The notes beneath the pieces were generated by a model. It saw only the letters and a program-made list of their open reading frames with translations, searched no databases and was not told the origin of the DNA. From IMG/VR virus record IMGVR_UViG_3300033153_012499, positions 1 to 36,724 of that record: 36,724 nt of DNA; one strand, given 5' to 3'. Both the position numbers and the translations under genes were made by a program. This document shows positions 16,000 through 23,158 of this stretch, one piece after another (the first letter of the stretch is position 1; every line of letters starts with the position of its first letter). This stretch comes from a virus.

Positions 16000-18186
16000 T
16001 CATTCAAAAATCGTTTTTTGCGCGAGCCGTTTTTTCGCGACTTCGACAAAATCGGGATTGAGTTCGATCCCGATGTATTTCCGCCCGGCTTTTTGGGCGA
16101 CCAGTCCGGTCGTCCCGCTTCCAAAAAACGGGTCCAAAATCGTGTCGCCCTCCCGCGACCCGGCTTTGATGCAAATCTCGGGGATTTTTTCGGGAAAAAC
16201 TGCGAAGTGGCTTGATTTCTCGGTTTTGATTGTGTAGTGTTGGCACGATGAACAAAAAGATTTGCCAACATTGCGAAACGGAATTTTATCCAATAAACGA
16301 GCGTCCAAGCCATCCAGCGAAATTTTGTTCCCGTGCGTGCCGAGATAAAGCGCGGACAACAAAAGTCCGTCTCGTGTGTCGTCAATGCGGGAAAGAATTT
16401 TCACGAAAGAATTATATGAAAGATTGGTCAAAAGATCGTGGACCGTTTTGCGGTTTTCGTTGCTATGGATTGTGGCAGAAAAAAAATGTGAGAGGAGCGA
16501 AGAACCCGAATTTTGTTGCTTCCAGTAATAAACGAGCTTCCGGGCAGTGGGAGAGAAGCCGGATACTTGTTCTTGCGAGAGATGGGAATCAATGCGTTCA
16601 ATGCGGCTCAACAAATCGTCTTCACATTCACCACAAACATCACTGGAAACCGAATCAAAAAAATCCGCATCGTTTGGACAATTTGGAAACACTATGCGCT
16701 TCGTGTCATCGGAAACTTCATCCTGTTCCGCACGAAAAAGACGGGAAGTTTCGATGCCCATAGAAAATGGTTGCGTCGCGATCTCCCAAACGCTCCGTTT
16801 ATTTCGCGCCGGACATCCGTCGAGCTCGACAAATCTTTTTGTGCCGTCGGCGTTGAAATATCCCGAGTGCGCTTTTTCGCCCGGGCGCAACTCTTGAATT
16901 TTTTCGAGTTTGTTCGGCCATCGCTCGTGTCCTTTTTTCGCGACTGTTTGCGGGGACGAGTTCGGGACGAATCCGTTTTGGTATTTCTCGCTCCCCTTCA
17001 TTTTTGTGTCTTTCCGACCGTCGAAATTTGCCGGTTCCATAATTGCCTCGTGATCGTAAAAATATCGCGGGGATTTCGTGAGTAAAAAAATCGACTCGTG
17101 GGACTTCGTGCATCGTCCCGCAGAGAGAGTAAAAATAAATCCGTTTTGGTTTTCGCATTTATAACAACCGGGGCATTCTATTTTTTCTTTGGCATCCACC
17201 CTATTTTGTCCCTTTTTGTGCAATTGCATTTGCGGCAAGCTGGCACTACGTTCTCTGGCAAGTTTTTCCCTCCTTTGCTCAACGGGATCACGTGGTCGAG
17301 AGTCATTTTCAAACTTCTCCGGTTGCAGTAGAAACAACGATAATTGTGGCGGTCCAGAATGTCCATCCAGTCCTGTGCTGTCACGACCCCCTCCGCACTC
17401 CGAAGTCGTGCTCGATAATTCGCCGAGCGTTTCTGCGAGTTTGCCCGACCCTTTGGTGTCGCCAAATATTTTTTTTTGTTCAGTTTGGCCTGTGCTGTCG
17501 CCGAATATCGGTTTCGTTTTTCTATTACTTTCGGTCTTTGTTCTCTTGCTCTCGCAGTTGCCATTCCCTTCGGGCTTTTCTGATAACGCCGTTTTACTAT
17601 TAGATATTTTTCTCTCCGACAAACTGGGCAGGTTGCCGGACCCGTCTTGGTTTGGACTTTTTGTCGGCCACATTCTCTGCAATTTCTCATACTCTTCTAT
17701 TGTAACCCGATGCCTGTAAAAATGCGAACCTTGAACCGATTCCGGCATCGGGTTCGGCTTCGACCAGATTATTTCCTGCCGGAGATACCAACCGTCGGAT
17801 TGGAGCGCGAACGCGACGCGCCACGGAATTCCGACCAAATCTTTCGGCTTTAAGTTTGCGCTATTCTTCGCTTTCGCCGTAATCGCTCCGGCGCTTGTGC
17901 TTTGTTTAGGAGAGTTTTTTTGATATTTTACTGCCCCCGTCCCGTTGTAAGAATCTCCCAAATTCAACCAAAGCGTGCCATCATTTTTCAAAACGCGCTT
18001 CACCTCACGAAAAACCGCGACGAGATTTTTAACAAATTCCTCCGGTGTTTTTTCGAGTCCGAGTTGCCCGCGAACTCCGTAATCTCTCAATCCCCAATAC
18101 GGCGGACTCGTCACGCAACATTGCACGGACTTGTCCGGAAGCCCGCGGAGATTTTCGATTGCGTCGCCGGTCAAAATTTTGTTCAT
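16000..18186 (-). CDS. DNA methyltransferase carrying two long in-frame insertions
   Basis: The product is 728 aa from ATG 18186, which overlaps the VRR-NUC stop (ATGA). It is a beta-type amino-methyltransferase modifying adenine-N6 or cytosine-N4: the catalytic motif TSPPYW is at residues 26-31, WLNLGDSY at 73-80 and the AdoMet motif DPFFGSGTTG at 685-694. Typical relatives are about 300-400 aa. The extra length is residues about 166-336 (low complexity) and 476-658. Those two stretches coincide exactly with HNH genes in other frames (17690-17178 on the same strand and 16248-16763 antisense). The methylase frame stays open through both, and the conserved blocks on each side (PMPESV..RCTKSHE and IATQPFS..HFAVFPEK) are intact. 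It likely protects phage DNA from restriction. Confidence 0.85.
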   Translation of the reverse strand: MNKILTGDAIENLRGLPDKSVQCCVTSPPYWGLRDYGVRGQLGLEKTPEEFVKNLVAVFREVKRVLKNDGTLWLNLGDSYNGTGAVKYQKNSPKQSTSAGAITAKAKNSANLKPKDLVGIPWRVAFALQSDGWYLRQEIIWSKPNPMPESVQGSHFYRHRVTIEEYEKLQRMWPTKSPNQDGSGNLPSLSERKISNSKTALSEKPEGNGNCESKRTKTESNRKTKPIFGDSTGQTEQKKIFGDTKGSGKLAETLGELSSTTSECGGGRDSTGLDGHSGPPQLSLFLLQPEKFENDSRPRDPVEQRREKLARERSASLPQMQLHKKGQNRVDAKEKIECPGCYKCENQNGFIFTLSAGRCTKSHESIFLLTKSPRYFYDHEAIMEPANFDGRKDTKMKGSEKYQNGFVPNSSPQTVAKKGHERWPNKLEKIQELRPGEKAHSGYFNADGTKRFVELDGCPARNKRSVWEIATQPFSMGIETSRLFRAEQDEVSDDTKRIVFPNCPNDADFFDSVSSDVCGECEDDLLSRIERIDSHLSQEQVSGFSPTARKLVYYWKQQNSGSSLLSHFFSATIHSNENRKTVHDLLTNLSYNSFVKILSRIDDTRDGLLLSALYLGTHGNKISLDGLDARLLDKIPFRNVGKSFCSSCQHYTIKTEKSSHFAVFPEKIPEICIKAGSREGDTILDPFFGSGTTGLVAQKAGRKYIGIELNPDFVEVAKKRLAQKTIFE
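16248..16763 (+). CDS. HNH homing-type endonuclease antisense inside the methyltransferase
   Basis: The product is 171 aa from ATG 16248. The N-terminal half has zinc-finger-like cysteine pairs (CQHC at 6-9, FCSRACRD and CRQCGKEF). The C-terminal half is a standard HNH nuclease: CVQC at 116-119, LHIHHKHHW near 125-133, DNLETLC and ASCHRKLH. It runs on the opposite strand to the methyltransferase gene and fits inside its second insertion. A possible promoter (TTGATT, 17 bases, TAGTGT) ends 7 bases before the ATG. Free-standing HNH proteins of this type usually promote spread of their own gene. Being antisense, it can be expressed only from its own promoter. Confidence 0.8.
   Translation: MNKKICQHCETEFYPINERPSHPAKFCSRACRDKARTTKVRLVCRQCGKEFSRKNYMKDWSKDRGPFCGFRCYGLWQKKNVRGAKNPNFVASSNKRASGQWERSRILVLARDGNQCVQCGSTNRLHIHHKHHWKPNQKNPHRLDNLETLCASCHRKLHPVPHEKDGKFRCP
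17178..17690 (-). CDS. HNH homing-type endonuclease nested in the methyltransferase, other frame
   Basis: The product is 170 aa from ATG 17690. N-terminal zinc motif: CRECGR at 4-9 with CPVCRREK at 21-28. A basic linker with a KSPKG/TPKGR repeat follows, a DNA-binding spacer often seen in phage HNH proteins. The C-terminal HNH domain has CFYC at 119-122, LDHVIPLSKGGKNLPENVV (the DH and N positions) and ACRKCN at 151-156. It lies on the same strand as the methyltransferase but one frame over, covering methylase residues 166-336. It could be translated from the methyltransferase message by internal initiation. Confidence 0.8.
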   Translation of the reverse strand: MRNCRECGRQKVQTKTGPATCPVCRREKYLIVKRRYQKSPKGMATARAREQRPKVIEKRNRYSATAQAKLNKKKYLATPKGRANSQKRSANYRARLRSAEGVVTAQDWMDILDRHNYRCFYCNRRSLKMTLDHVIPLSKGGKNLPENVVPACRKCNCTKRDKIGWMPKKK

Positions 18187-18455
18187 CTCGTGCGCGGTAA
18201 ATATTCCTCGACAAATTCGATCGCCTCTCCCGCGCCGCGGCAAATTTTCGCGACGACACCGGGGCGGCAATCTTCGAGCGCGGCGATCCACGCGCGCTGG
18301 TCGTCGCTCGTCGTCGAGCCTCGAATCCGTTTCATCTCAATCGCGACGAGGTGTCCGGCGGCGGTGACGACAAAAAAGTCCGGCACTCCGGGGCGGACTC
18401 CCGCCGCATAATTTTTGCCGTGGCGAGCGCGGAATGACCAGCTGTGTTTTTTCAT
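18183..18455 (-). CDS. VRR-NUC domain nuclease
   Basis: The product is 90 aa. The VRR-NUC fold is visible: GVRPGVPDFFVV (catalytic Asp), then VAIEMKR (the ExK pair) and a DDQRAW helix followed by CRGAGEAIEFVEEYL. The length matches the compact stand-alone phage form. This family cuts branched or structured DNA and often sits beside replication or recombination genes, as here. The start follows aaaacccctaaaaaATG. It overlaps both neighbours by 4 bp, coupling it to the methyltransferase. Confidence 0.85.
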   Translation of the reverse strand: MKKHSWSFRARHGKNYAAGVRPGVPDFFVVTAAGHLVAIEMKRIRGSTTSDDQRAWIAALEDCRPGVVAKICRGAGEAIEFVEEYLPRTR

Positions 18456-18760
18456 TTTTTAGGGGTTTTGAGTTGCCTAATTCTTTGAATAAGATCATCG
18501 AGGGTGGCATTGCATAATTCACCTGCACTGCCTGCTTTTTCTTTTTTTTTCCATTTTTTTACTCCTATGATTTGAATAATAAAATCCAATGTGAAATCCA
18601 ATGTGTCGTTCCTCACTTGACGAATAAACTTTCTCAATTTGGAAACATCGAAGACTTGAATTCGCGCGCCATTGCGCATTCCGACCTCCGAATGAAATCG
18701 TTTATCATCCATTCCTTCTTGTAATTCTTTCTCCCAGTCGTGATGTTTTTTGGTGGTCAT
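18452..18760 (-). CDS. Hypothetical helical protein
   Basis: The product is 102 aa and begins MTTKKHHDWEKELQEGMDD. The middle contains a hydrophobic helix (DTLDFTLDFIIQIIGVKKW) flanked by lysines, and a helical C-terminus (LCNATLDDLIQRIRQLK). The start carries ttaacttctgaaaaATG. It overlaps the VRR-NUC gene by 4 bp. No domain recognised. Confidence 0.6.
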   Translation of the reverse strand: MTTKKHHDWEKELQEGMDDKRFHSEVGMRNGARIQVFDVSKLRKFIRQVRNDTLDFTLDFIIQIIGVKKWKKKEKAGSAGELCNATLDDLIQRIRQLKTPKK

Positions 18761-18763
18761 TTT

Positions 18764-19387
18764 TCAGAAGTTAAGATTTTCCAATAAATATTTTTCAGCT
18801 TCTTTTTTTTTTTTTTTTTTTTGCAAGTTAAAAATGTTCAGAAGATGATATGACATTGTTTTTTCCCTTTTTAAAAAAGGCGCAAAATTCTCTGTGCCAA
18901 ATGCTCCTACATTATCCCTCATATCGTAATAGTGATGCCAATAAGCACCACCCGACACAGATGGCTCACGATCATATTCCATAATACATCCCAATAGCTT
19001 ATCTTTTCCGTAATCCCTGTCTACGAAAATACATAAATCTCCGCGCTCTATCCCCTTTTCATAAGCCTTTTTTCCGTTGTCTGGAAAAATATTATCTTCA
19101 TAATATTCCCACTCATCAAAATAATCGCCTGCCTCATAATTACATTTTCCGAAAAAGAATTCAGCGTGTTCGCAGCAAATTTCATTGAGGATGTCGTAGG
19201 CAGGATAATCGATGAATTGTCCATTATTGTTATCATCCCAATCGAATTCTCCTAATTCTAATTTGTATATATGGTCTGGATCATCTCTCCATTGTGCTTT
19301 ACTTTTCGGTAGTTCCACCCCCGCCTTGTCAGCTCTTTTTTTGAGTTCTTGCGCGGTTTTTAGCGTGATGTATTTTTGTTCAATCAT
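18764..19387 (-). CDS. Hypothetical acidic protein with an A20 tract
   Basis: The product is 207 aa and begins MIEQKYITLKTAQELKKRAD. The middle is acidic and aromatic (LELGEFDWDDNNNG, YFDEWEYYEDNIFPDN). YWHHYYDMRDNVGAFG follows, and then a Lys-rich end. An uninterrupted run of 20 A on the coding strand (bases 18803-18822) encodes a string of lysines near residue 190. Slippage there would change the last 15 or so residues. The N-terminal 30 residues resemble domains seen in small phage proteins of unknown function. The start follows ttaacttctgaaaaATG. I cannot assign a role. Confidence 0.6.
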   Translation of the reverse strand: MIEQKYITLKTAQELKKRADKAGVELPKSKAQWRDDPDHIYKLELGEFDWDDNNNGQFIDYPAYDILNEICCEHAEFFFGKCNYEAGDYFDEWEYYEDNIFPDNGKKAYEKGIERGDLCIFVDRDYGKDKLLGCIMEYDREPSVSGGAYWHHYYDMRDNVGAFGTENFAPFLKREKTMSYHLLNIFNLQKKKKKKEAEKYLLENLNF

Positions 19388-19414
19388 TTTTCAGAAGTTA
19401 ATAATTAGTAATTT

Positions 19415-19588
19415 TCACTCGTGCGATTCGAAGAACGTCGTGGTTGTCGGGATATTTTTCTCGGATTTTTTTTCGAGGGTTTTTTTTACTCGCTCGATTA
19501 ATCTAACCGATCCGTTATCGTTGACAGCACAGAATGCAGTCACGCTCTTCGCGATTCGTCCGCGCTGGATAGGTTTGGGGTTGGTCAT
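19415..19588 (-). CDS. 57-aa hypothetical protein
   Basis: The frame runs ATG 19588 to TGA 19415-19417. It begins MTNPKPIQRGRIAKSVTAFC. The body is basic (VRLIERVKKTLEKKSEKN) and the end Thr-rich. The ATG overlaps the stop of the zinc-ribbon gene upstream and follows ttaatttctaaaaaATG. Coding is supported by the overlap chain and codon use. Function unknown. Confidence 0.6.
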   Translation of the reverse strand: MTNPKPIQRGRIAKSVTAFCAVNDNGSVRLIERVKKTLEKKSEKNIPTTTTFFESHE

Positions 19589-19755
19589 TTTTTAGAAATT
19601 AAGTTAAGCTCTGGTCTGTGGTTGTCGCACGTAAAAGCAACACACACCGCACAATCTCCGCAAAATAATTTGCCACACACAGGACATTCATATTCGGCTT
19701 TTTTTCTGCACTTTTTACATCTTTTTCTTTTCGGGATTTCAGTTTTTGAGTTCAT
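19585..19755 (-). CDS. Small zinc-ribbon protein
   Basis: The product is 56 aa. After a basic start (MNSKTEIPKRKRCKKCRKK) it has CxxC pairs at 13-16, 24-27 (CPVC) and 32-35 (CGDC), followed by a further Cys and CDNH at 43-46. This pattern resembles a HIT-type or cross-braced zinc finger. The start overlaps the stop of the lectin-fold gene (ATGA), and the shared bases are the start motif ttaacttctaaaaaATGA. Probably a nucleic-acid or protein adaptor. No specific partner is evident. Confidence 0.65.
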   Translation of the reverse strand: MNSKTEIPKRKRCKKCRKKAEYECPVCGKLFCGDCAVCVAFTCDNHRPELNLISKK

Positions 19756-20300
19756 TTTTTAGAAGTTAAAATACTTTTTTTAAATTTTTCCCATTCACGG
19801 ATTTCTTTGTCCGCGAGCGCGATCATTTCTTTTTTTGCACGGGAGAATTTTGGAGGAGGAGATTCTTTGAGGCAACGAACGGAAAAGCCGTACGCCTTAT
19901 TGTGGGTGTCCCGGTAGGTCGTGGAGTAACCAGAGTACAAGTGTCGTGTCCATGCATTAGTGCCAGACTCGCTGGATGACCAGAGGAGCGTGCTGACGCC
20001 ACGACTGTAGAATGTACCATTAGTGTACCGGTACCCAGTCAGCACGAGATTCGGAATATCACTTTTCGTTTTCATCAGCTCTGTCATCTCGTCATCGGTT
20101 GGCATTCTTTTCTTTTGCTTTTTAGCTTCTCTGATTGCCGCGTCCCAAGTGAATAACTGTTCGCCTGCCTCGTCGCCTCCGATAATTTCCCAAATATCTC
20201 CCGAGGGAGAGACGAGAAGCTCCTTATCTTTGGGCGAGACTTTCCACTTTTTAGCGTGTTCAACGCGGAAGTTGTGTGGTTCGAGTTGGAGGGTTTTCAT
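19752..20300 (-). CDS. C-type-lectin-fold protein resembling DGR target proteins
   Basis: The product is 182 aa and begins MKTLQLEPHNFRVEHAKKWK. Residues about 85-145 match the variable domain of FISUMP-like/CLec proteins diversified by retroelements: GYRYTNGTFYSRGVSTLLWSSSESG, then NAWTRHLYSG and YGFSVRCLKE. The Trp-Ser-Ser and GFSVRCL anchors are the usual landmarks. The residues between them (Asn, Tyr, Thr, Arg, His, Ser) are the type produced by adenine mutagenesis of AAY codons. No reverse transcriptase or template repeat was found in the window, so active diversification is not shown. It lies in the early operon rather than with the virion genes. The start follows aataacccccacacaATG. 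Confidence 0.65.
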   Translation of the reverse strand: MKTLQLEPHNFRVEHAKKWKVSPKDKELLVSPSGDIWEIIGGDEAGEQLFTWDAAIREAKKQKKRMPTDDEMTELMKTKSDIPNLVLTGYRYTNGTFYSRGVSTLLWSSSESGTNAWTRHLYSGYSTTYRDTHNKAYGFSVRCLKESPPPKFSRAKKEMIALADKEIREWEKFKKSILTSKK

Positions 20301-20381
20301 TGTGTGGGGGTTATTGCGGTGGGAGACGAAATCATTTTAATATCTGCGTTTTCTCCACTGACGGAGGAGATTTTTTAGAAT

Positions 20382-20675
20382 TCATTTTAGGTTTTTTAAA
20401 GCTTCGTTTATTTTTTCGTTTAGTAATTTCTTTCCGACGAGTTCGTGGTAGGCAAGATACAGGTCAGACTTTTTCAAAAGTTTTGACCCATTTTTTGTGA
20501 TCGTGATTATTTTTTTCCGACCGATTTTTTCTCGTTCGAGGAGATTCTTGGCTTCGAGATATTTCAGGTTTTCGGAAATCAAGCCTTTGCTCCCCGAGAT
20601 GTATCCCCGGATCGACGCAACGCTGCTGTTTTTTTCTTTGACGAGCCAAAGAATGATGAGTTTTGTGGAGTTCAT
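20382..20675 (-). CDS. Winged-helix transcription regulator
   Basis: The product is 97 aa. Helix-turn-helix sequence SSVASIRGYISGSKGLISENLKYLEAKNLLERE is followed by a wing (KIGRKKIITITKNGSKLL) and a C-terminal helix. This is the pattern of MarR/ArsR/PadR-like regulators with helix 3 around ISENLKYLE. It probably controls the early operon or the divergent promoters at 23377-23463. The ATG overlaps the exonuclease stop by 4 bp. Confidence 0.7.
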   Translation of the reverse strand: MNSTKLIILWLVKEKNSSVASIRGYISGSKGLISENLKYLEAKNLLEREKIGRKKIITITKNGSKLLKKSDLYLAYHELVGKKLLNEKINEALKNLK

Positions 20676-21265
20676 TTTATAATTTGGTTAATTTCTTGGA
20701 TTCGTTTTTTGCCGATCGCAAAACCTTTTTCCAGCCGTTCGAATTTTTCTTTGTCGGGAGTGATTCTGAAAATTATTGGAGACTGCGAAAAATTCGGAGA
20801 ATAAAATAAAAGATCGACCCATTTTCTTTGAGCGACGAGCATCTGCATTTGGCACTGCCACAAATATTTCGAGTCAATCGCTTTTTCTCCAAAAACAATA
20901 ATCTTAAAAAAGTTGTCGTCATTCGGGCATTTGACTTCGAGCATTCCGTCTTCCTCGACAAGCCCATCGGGAGAACAAGAAACGATCTCGTCCATCTCGA
21001 TTCCGCCGACTTGCTCGACTTCCACCCCGCTTTCGAGTGAATAAATTTCGCGAGCTTGATCTTCGAGTTCTTTTCCGCGCTCCAAATCTACATTTGAATA
21101 TTGCTCTTTTTCGGCGGATGAAGATAATTCTGCCATCGTTTTGATGAGAGTTTCGAGACCTTTTCCACAACTCGCAATCGCTTGCGCTGAACTTGCCGTG
21201 AGGCGACCGGATCGCCACTTAAACCACGCCTCCGAATTTTGTTCGAGATTTTTATGAATTTTCAT
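20672..21265 (-). CDS. YqaJ/lambda-exonuclease-type recombinase
   Basis: The product is 197 aa from ATG 21265; the frame is open further upstream but that part is not needed. Hallmarks: WFKWRSGRLTASSA (YqaJ N-terminus, WxxxRxGxxTAS), LERGKELEDQAREIY, then the catalytic core CSPDGLV followed by MLEVKCPNDD (Asp...Glu-x-Lys) and YLWQCQMQMLV (the QxQ motif). It is a 5'-3' double-strand exonuclease that would feed 3' ends to the RecT-like protein encoded just upstream, forming a Red-like recombination pair. Confidence 0.88.
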   Translation of the reverse strand: MKIHKNLEQNSEAWFKWRSGRLTASSAQAIASCGKGLETLIKTMAELSSSAEKEQYSNVDLERGKELEDQAREIYSLESGVEVEQVGGIEMDEIVSCSPDGLVEEDGMLEVKCPNDDNFFKIIVFGEKAIDSKYLWQCQMQMLVAQRKWVDLLFYSPNFSQSPIIFRITPDKEKFERLEKGFAIGKKRIQEINQIIK

Positions 21266-21404
21266 TTTTGAATATTTCTTTAAATTTATAAGGAATATAT
21301 CCGAGCTGCTCAATCGCAATCGCGAGTTCTAATTTTCTCGCTTTTCCAGCCCTCCAAAAATCAATTAAGTGAACGACTCGGTGTTTTTGTGAAATTAAAA
21401 TCAT
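21252..21404 (-). CDS. 50-aa hypothetical protein between RecT and exonuclease
   Basis: The frame runs from ATG 21404, overlapping the RecT-like stop (ATGA), to TAA at 21252, inside the start of the exonuclease gene. It begins MILISQKHRVVHLIDFWRAG and continues KARKLELAIAIEQLGYIPYK. It is basic and helical. Its exact fit between two coupled genes is the main evidence. Function unknown. Confidence 0.55.
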   Translation of the reverse strand: MILISQKHRVVHLIDFWRAGKARKLELAIAIEQLGYIPYKFKEIFKNENS

Positions 21405-22453
21405 TGGATTAAGTCTTTTAATGGTTTCTGCCAGTTGGGACAATCTTTGTCGTGAACCCCGCCGGATGGAGCATCGCATTTCGGACAAGTTTTTGGGGGA
21501 AAGCCTTTGCCTTTTAAATCTTTTCCGTCGCCGAGATTGTCTTCGATTTCTTGTGCAGTGTCTTTCGGGAGCGACTCTTTTTGAGCACCCCCTTTTTTCT
21601 CATCTGCAAGCGGTTTCTCTTCTTTTTTGGGTTGTTTTTCGTCTTTTTTTGCGCACCCTTTTTCGAGCGATTTCTTCAATTCAGCTTTTTTCTTCGTGAC
21701 ATATTTATCAAACGATTTTCCTTTGCCTTTATTTTTCAGATAATAATCTTTGAGGTCGTCGATAGTTTCAATCTCGTCAATTTCCTGTTTGAATTTCAGA
21801 TCAAGATCAAGAGGATTTTCGACATCGTAATTTTCGTTGTCGGTCGTCTCCATCGACTGAAAAATATCACGAAAGTGAAGACCGCAGGCTTTTTTAATCA
21901 CTGTTTTCATCACCATTTCTTTATACCATTGCTGCCAAATATTGTCGGTCTTGGCTACTTTTCGGTGCTTTTCGATTTCTAATCGTGTGAGTGTCGTCAA
22001 AAATTCCCCGCGCTTGTTTTTAATTATGCAGTAAGCACCTTTTATTTCTGAATCATCATTGTCGAAAGGATCGGAAACTGTGTGAGTGTAGAAAACTTTT
22101 CCGTCTTTTTTCGCGAACTCGTATTCGTCTTTCCTATAAACAACGCTGACATCAATCGTGCTTTCGGGATACGAGATCAGCATTTTGTTTTTGAATGCTT
22201 TGTAGTTGTAGCTGACCCCTGTTTTTTGGAGCGTGATGTCAACTCCGTCAAAAACCAACCCTTCTTTATCGACATTTTTAAACATCGTCGCCAGTTTTTC
22301 GTCTTTAATAAAATTCATCCACGGATTTTTGATCACCCAATTATTGCCTTCTTTTTTCTTTGCAGTTTCGAGTTTGTGGCAATAGGCAACAAAATTTTCG
22401 ACGAGTTGTTGGTCGAAGTCTTTGAGTAGCGATGAAAGATTTTGTTGGTTCAT
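21401..22453 (-). CDS. RecT-family single-strand annealing protein
   Basis: The product is 350 aa. The core resembles phage RecT: GAYCIIKNKRGEFLTTLTRLEIEK, then WQQWYKEMVMKTVIKKAC (RecT signature helix ending KxxIKxxC). An acidic linker and a Lys-rich disordered region follow (residues about 255-310). The C-terminus is a zinc knuckle, CPKCDAPSGGVHDKDCPNW. It anneals complementary DNA after resection by the YqaJ-type exonuclease downstream. The extra zinc-binding tail is a variation on the usual RecT length (about 270-300 aa). Confidence 0.8.
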   Translation of the reverse strand: MNQQNLSSLLKDFDQQLVENFVAYCHKLETAKKKEGNNWVIKNPWMNFIKDEKLATMFKNVDKEGLVFDGVDITLQKTGVSYNYKAFKNKMLISYPESTIDVSVVYRKDEYEFAKKDGKVFYTHTVSDPFDNDDSEIKGAYCIIKNKRGEFLTTLTRLEIEKHRKVAKTDNIWQQWYKEMVMKTVIKKACGLHFRDIFQSMETTDNENYDVENPLDLDLKFKQEIDEIETIDDLKDYYLKNKGKGKSFDKYVTKKKAELKKSLEKGCAKKDEKQPKKEEKPLADEKKGGAQKESLPKDTAQEIEDNLGDGKDLKGKGFPPKTCPKCDAPSGGVHDKDCPNWQKPLKDLIQ

Positions 22454-22461
22454 TGAATAAA

Positions 22462-22719
22462 TTAAATTCTACCTTCCGCTTTTCTCAAAGCGTCTTCCTG
22501 TTCGTCGATTTCGGATGGTGTGTTCTCTTCAATATAATCGTCCAGCTTTGCAAGTGCCTCTATTGCCTCCTCTTTGATAACCTCCAATGTTTCTTTCCAA
22601 ATTTCAAGTTCTTTGTCGTTTTTGTCATCCACGAATCCCTTTGCGTTTTCGAGCGCGACTGCAACATCGCAAATCGAATCTCCGCAGTGTTTTCGAGCTT
22701 TATTAATTAGTTCAGACAT
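22462..22719 (-). CDS. Hypothetical acidic coiled-coil protein
   Basis: The product is 85 aa, nearly all helix: MSELINKARKHCGDSICDVA, then NAKGFVDDKNDKELEIWKETL and a long acidic helix. It lies directly upstream of the RecT-like gene. No family recognised. The start lacks both a Shine-Dalgarno sequence and the pyrimidine motif. Confidence 0.6.
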   Translation of the reverse strand: MSELINKARKHCGDSICDVAVALENAKGFVDDKNDKELEIWKETLEVIKEEAIEALAKLDDYIEENTPSEIDEQEDALRKAEGRI

Positions 22720-22817
22720 CGTTTAAAGAATTTAGGTGTATTGTCAATTTTCCTTTTTCGGAAGACCGGTGCGCCGACGAATTTTTTAACGAGATTTTTT
22801 ATCAGTTTTTCTTGCAT
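22707..22817 (-). CDS. 36-aa basic peptide (tentative)
   Basis: The frame runs ATG 22817 to TAA 22707-22709. It begins MQEKLIKNLVKKFVGAPVFR and is strongly basic. It overlaps the zinc-ribbon ORF upstream by 32 bases and the next gene downstream by 13. Evidence is limited to position and start. It may be chance. Confidence 0.35.
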   Translation of the reverse strand: MQEKLIKNLVKKFVGAPVFRKRKIDNTPKFFKRCLN

Positions 22818-22899
22818 TGATTATTTTTCTACATTCCTTGCATTTGAATTTTTTGCCTTTGAGCTTTTTAAATCTTCGTGATCCGCAACTACAAATCAT
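22786..22899 (-). CDS. 37-aa zinc-ribbon peptide
   Basis: The frame runs from ATG 22899 and begins MICSCGSRRFKKLKGKKFKC. Cysteine pairs CSC and CKEC are spaced as in a minimal zinc ribbon, with a basic tail. The ATG overlaps the stop of the membrane gene upstream (ATGA). Probably a nucleic-acid-binding miniprotein. Confidence 0.55.
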   Translation of the reverse strand: MICSCGSRRFKKLKGKKFKCKECRKIINARKTDKKSR

Positions 22900-23147
22900 A
22901 ATGTGTCAAGAAAAACATTAATAACAAACAACACAAGCAACATCAAGACCAGTGCTATACACAAGACAAGACCAATATTTAAAACATAATCCCAAAACCC
23001 ACTTGGTATCGAGTGGGTTGTCCCATCGCAAATATTTGTGTAAATTGTTTCGCTAAAACGATTTGTTTCTTTCAGGCACTCTTGAAGAAGATTCAGAGAA
23101 CCTTCTATCGGTGGCACCTGTTGACCTGTTACGATTGCTGTATCCAT
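22896..23147 (-). CDS. Small membrane protein
   Basis: The product is 83 aa. A polar N-terminus with two cysteines (LLQECLKE...TNICDGTTH) is followed by a C-terminal membrane helix, residues about 55-80 (VLNIGLVLCIALVLMLLVLFVI). The start follows taaccccctttaaaATG, one of the clearest copies of the start motif. As an early membrane protein it could affect the host envelope or superinfection, but nothing in the sequence shows this. Confidence 0.6.
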   Translation of the reverse strand: MDTAIVTGQQVPPIEGSLNLLQECLKETNRFSETIYTNICDGTTHSIPSGFWDYVLNIGLVLCIALVLMLLVLFVINVFLDTL

Positions 23148-23158
23148 TTTAAAGGGGG

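Noticed and set aside
17178-17690. Intein interpretation of the methyltransferase insertions
   Set aside because: No Cys/Ser-type splice start or terminal His-Asn pair lies at the insertion edges, and the HNH domains are not in the methyltransferase frame.
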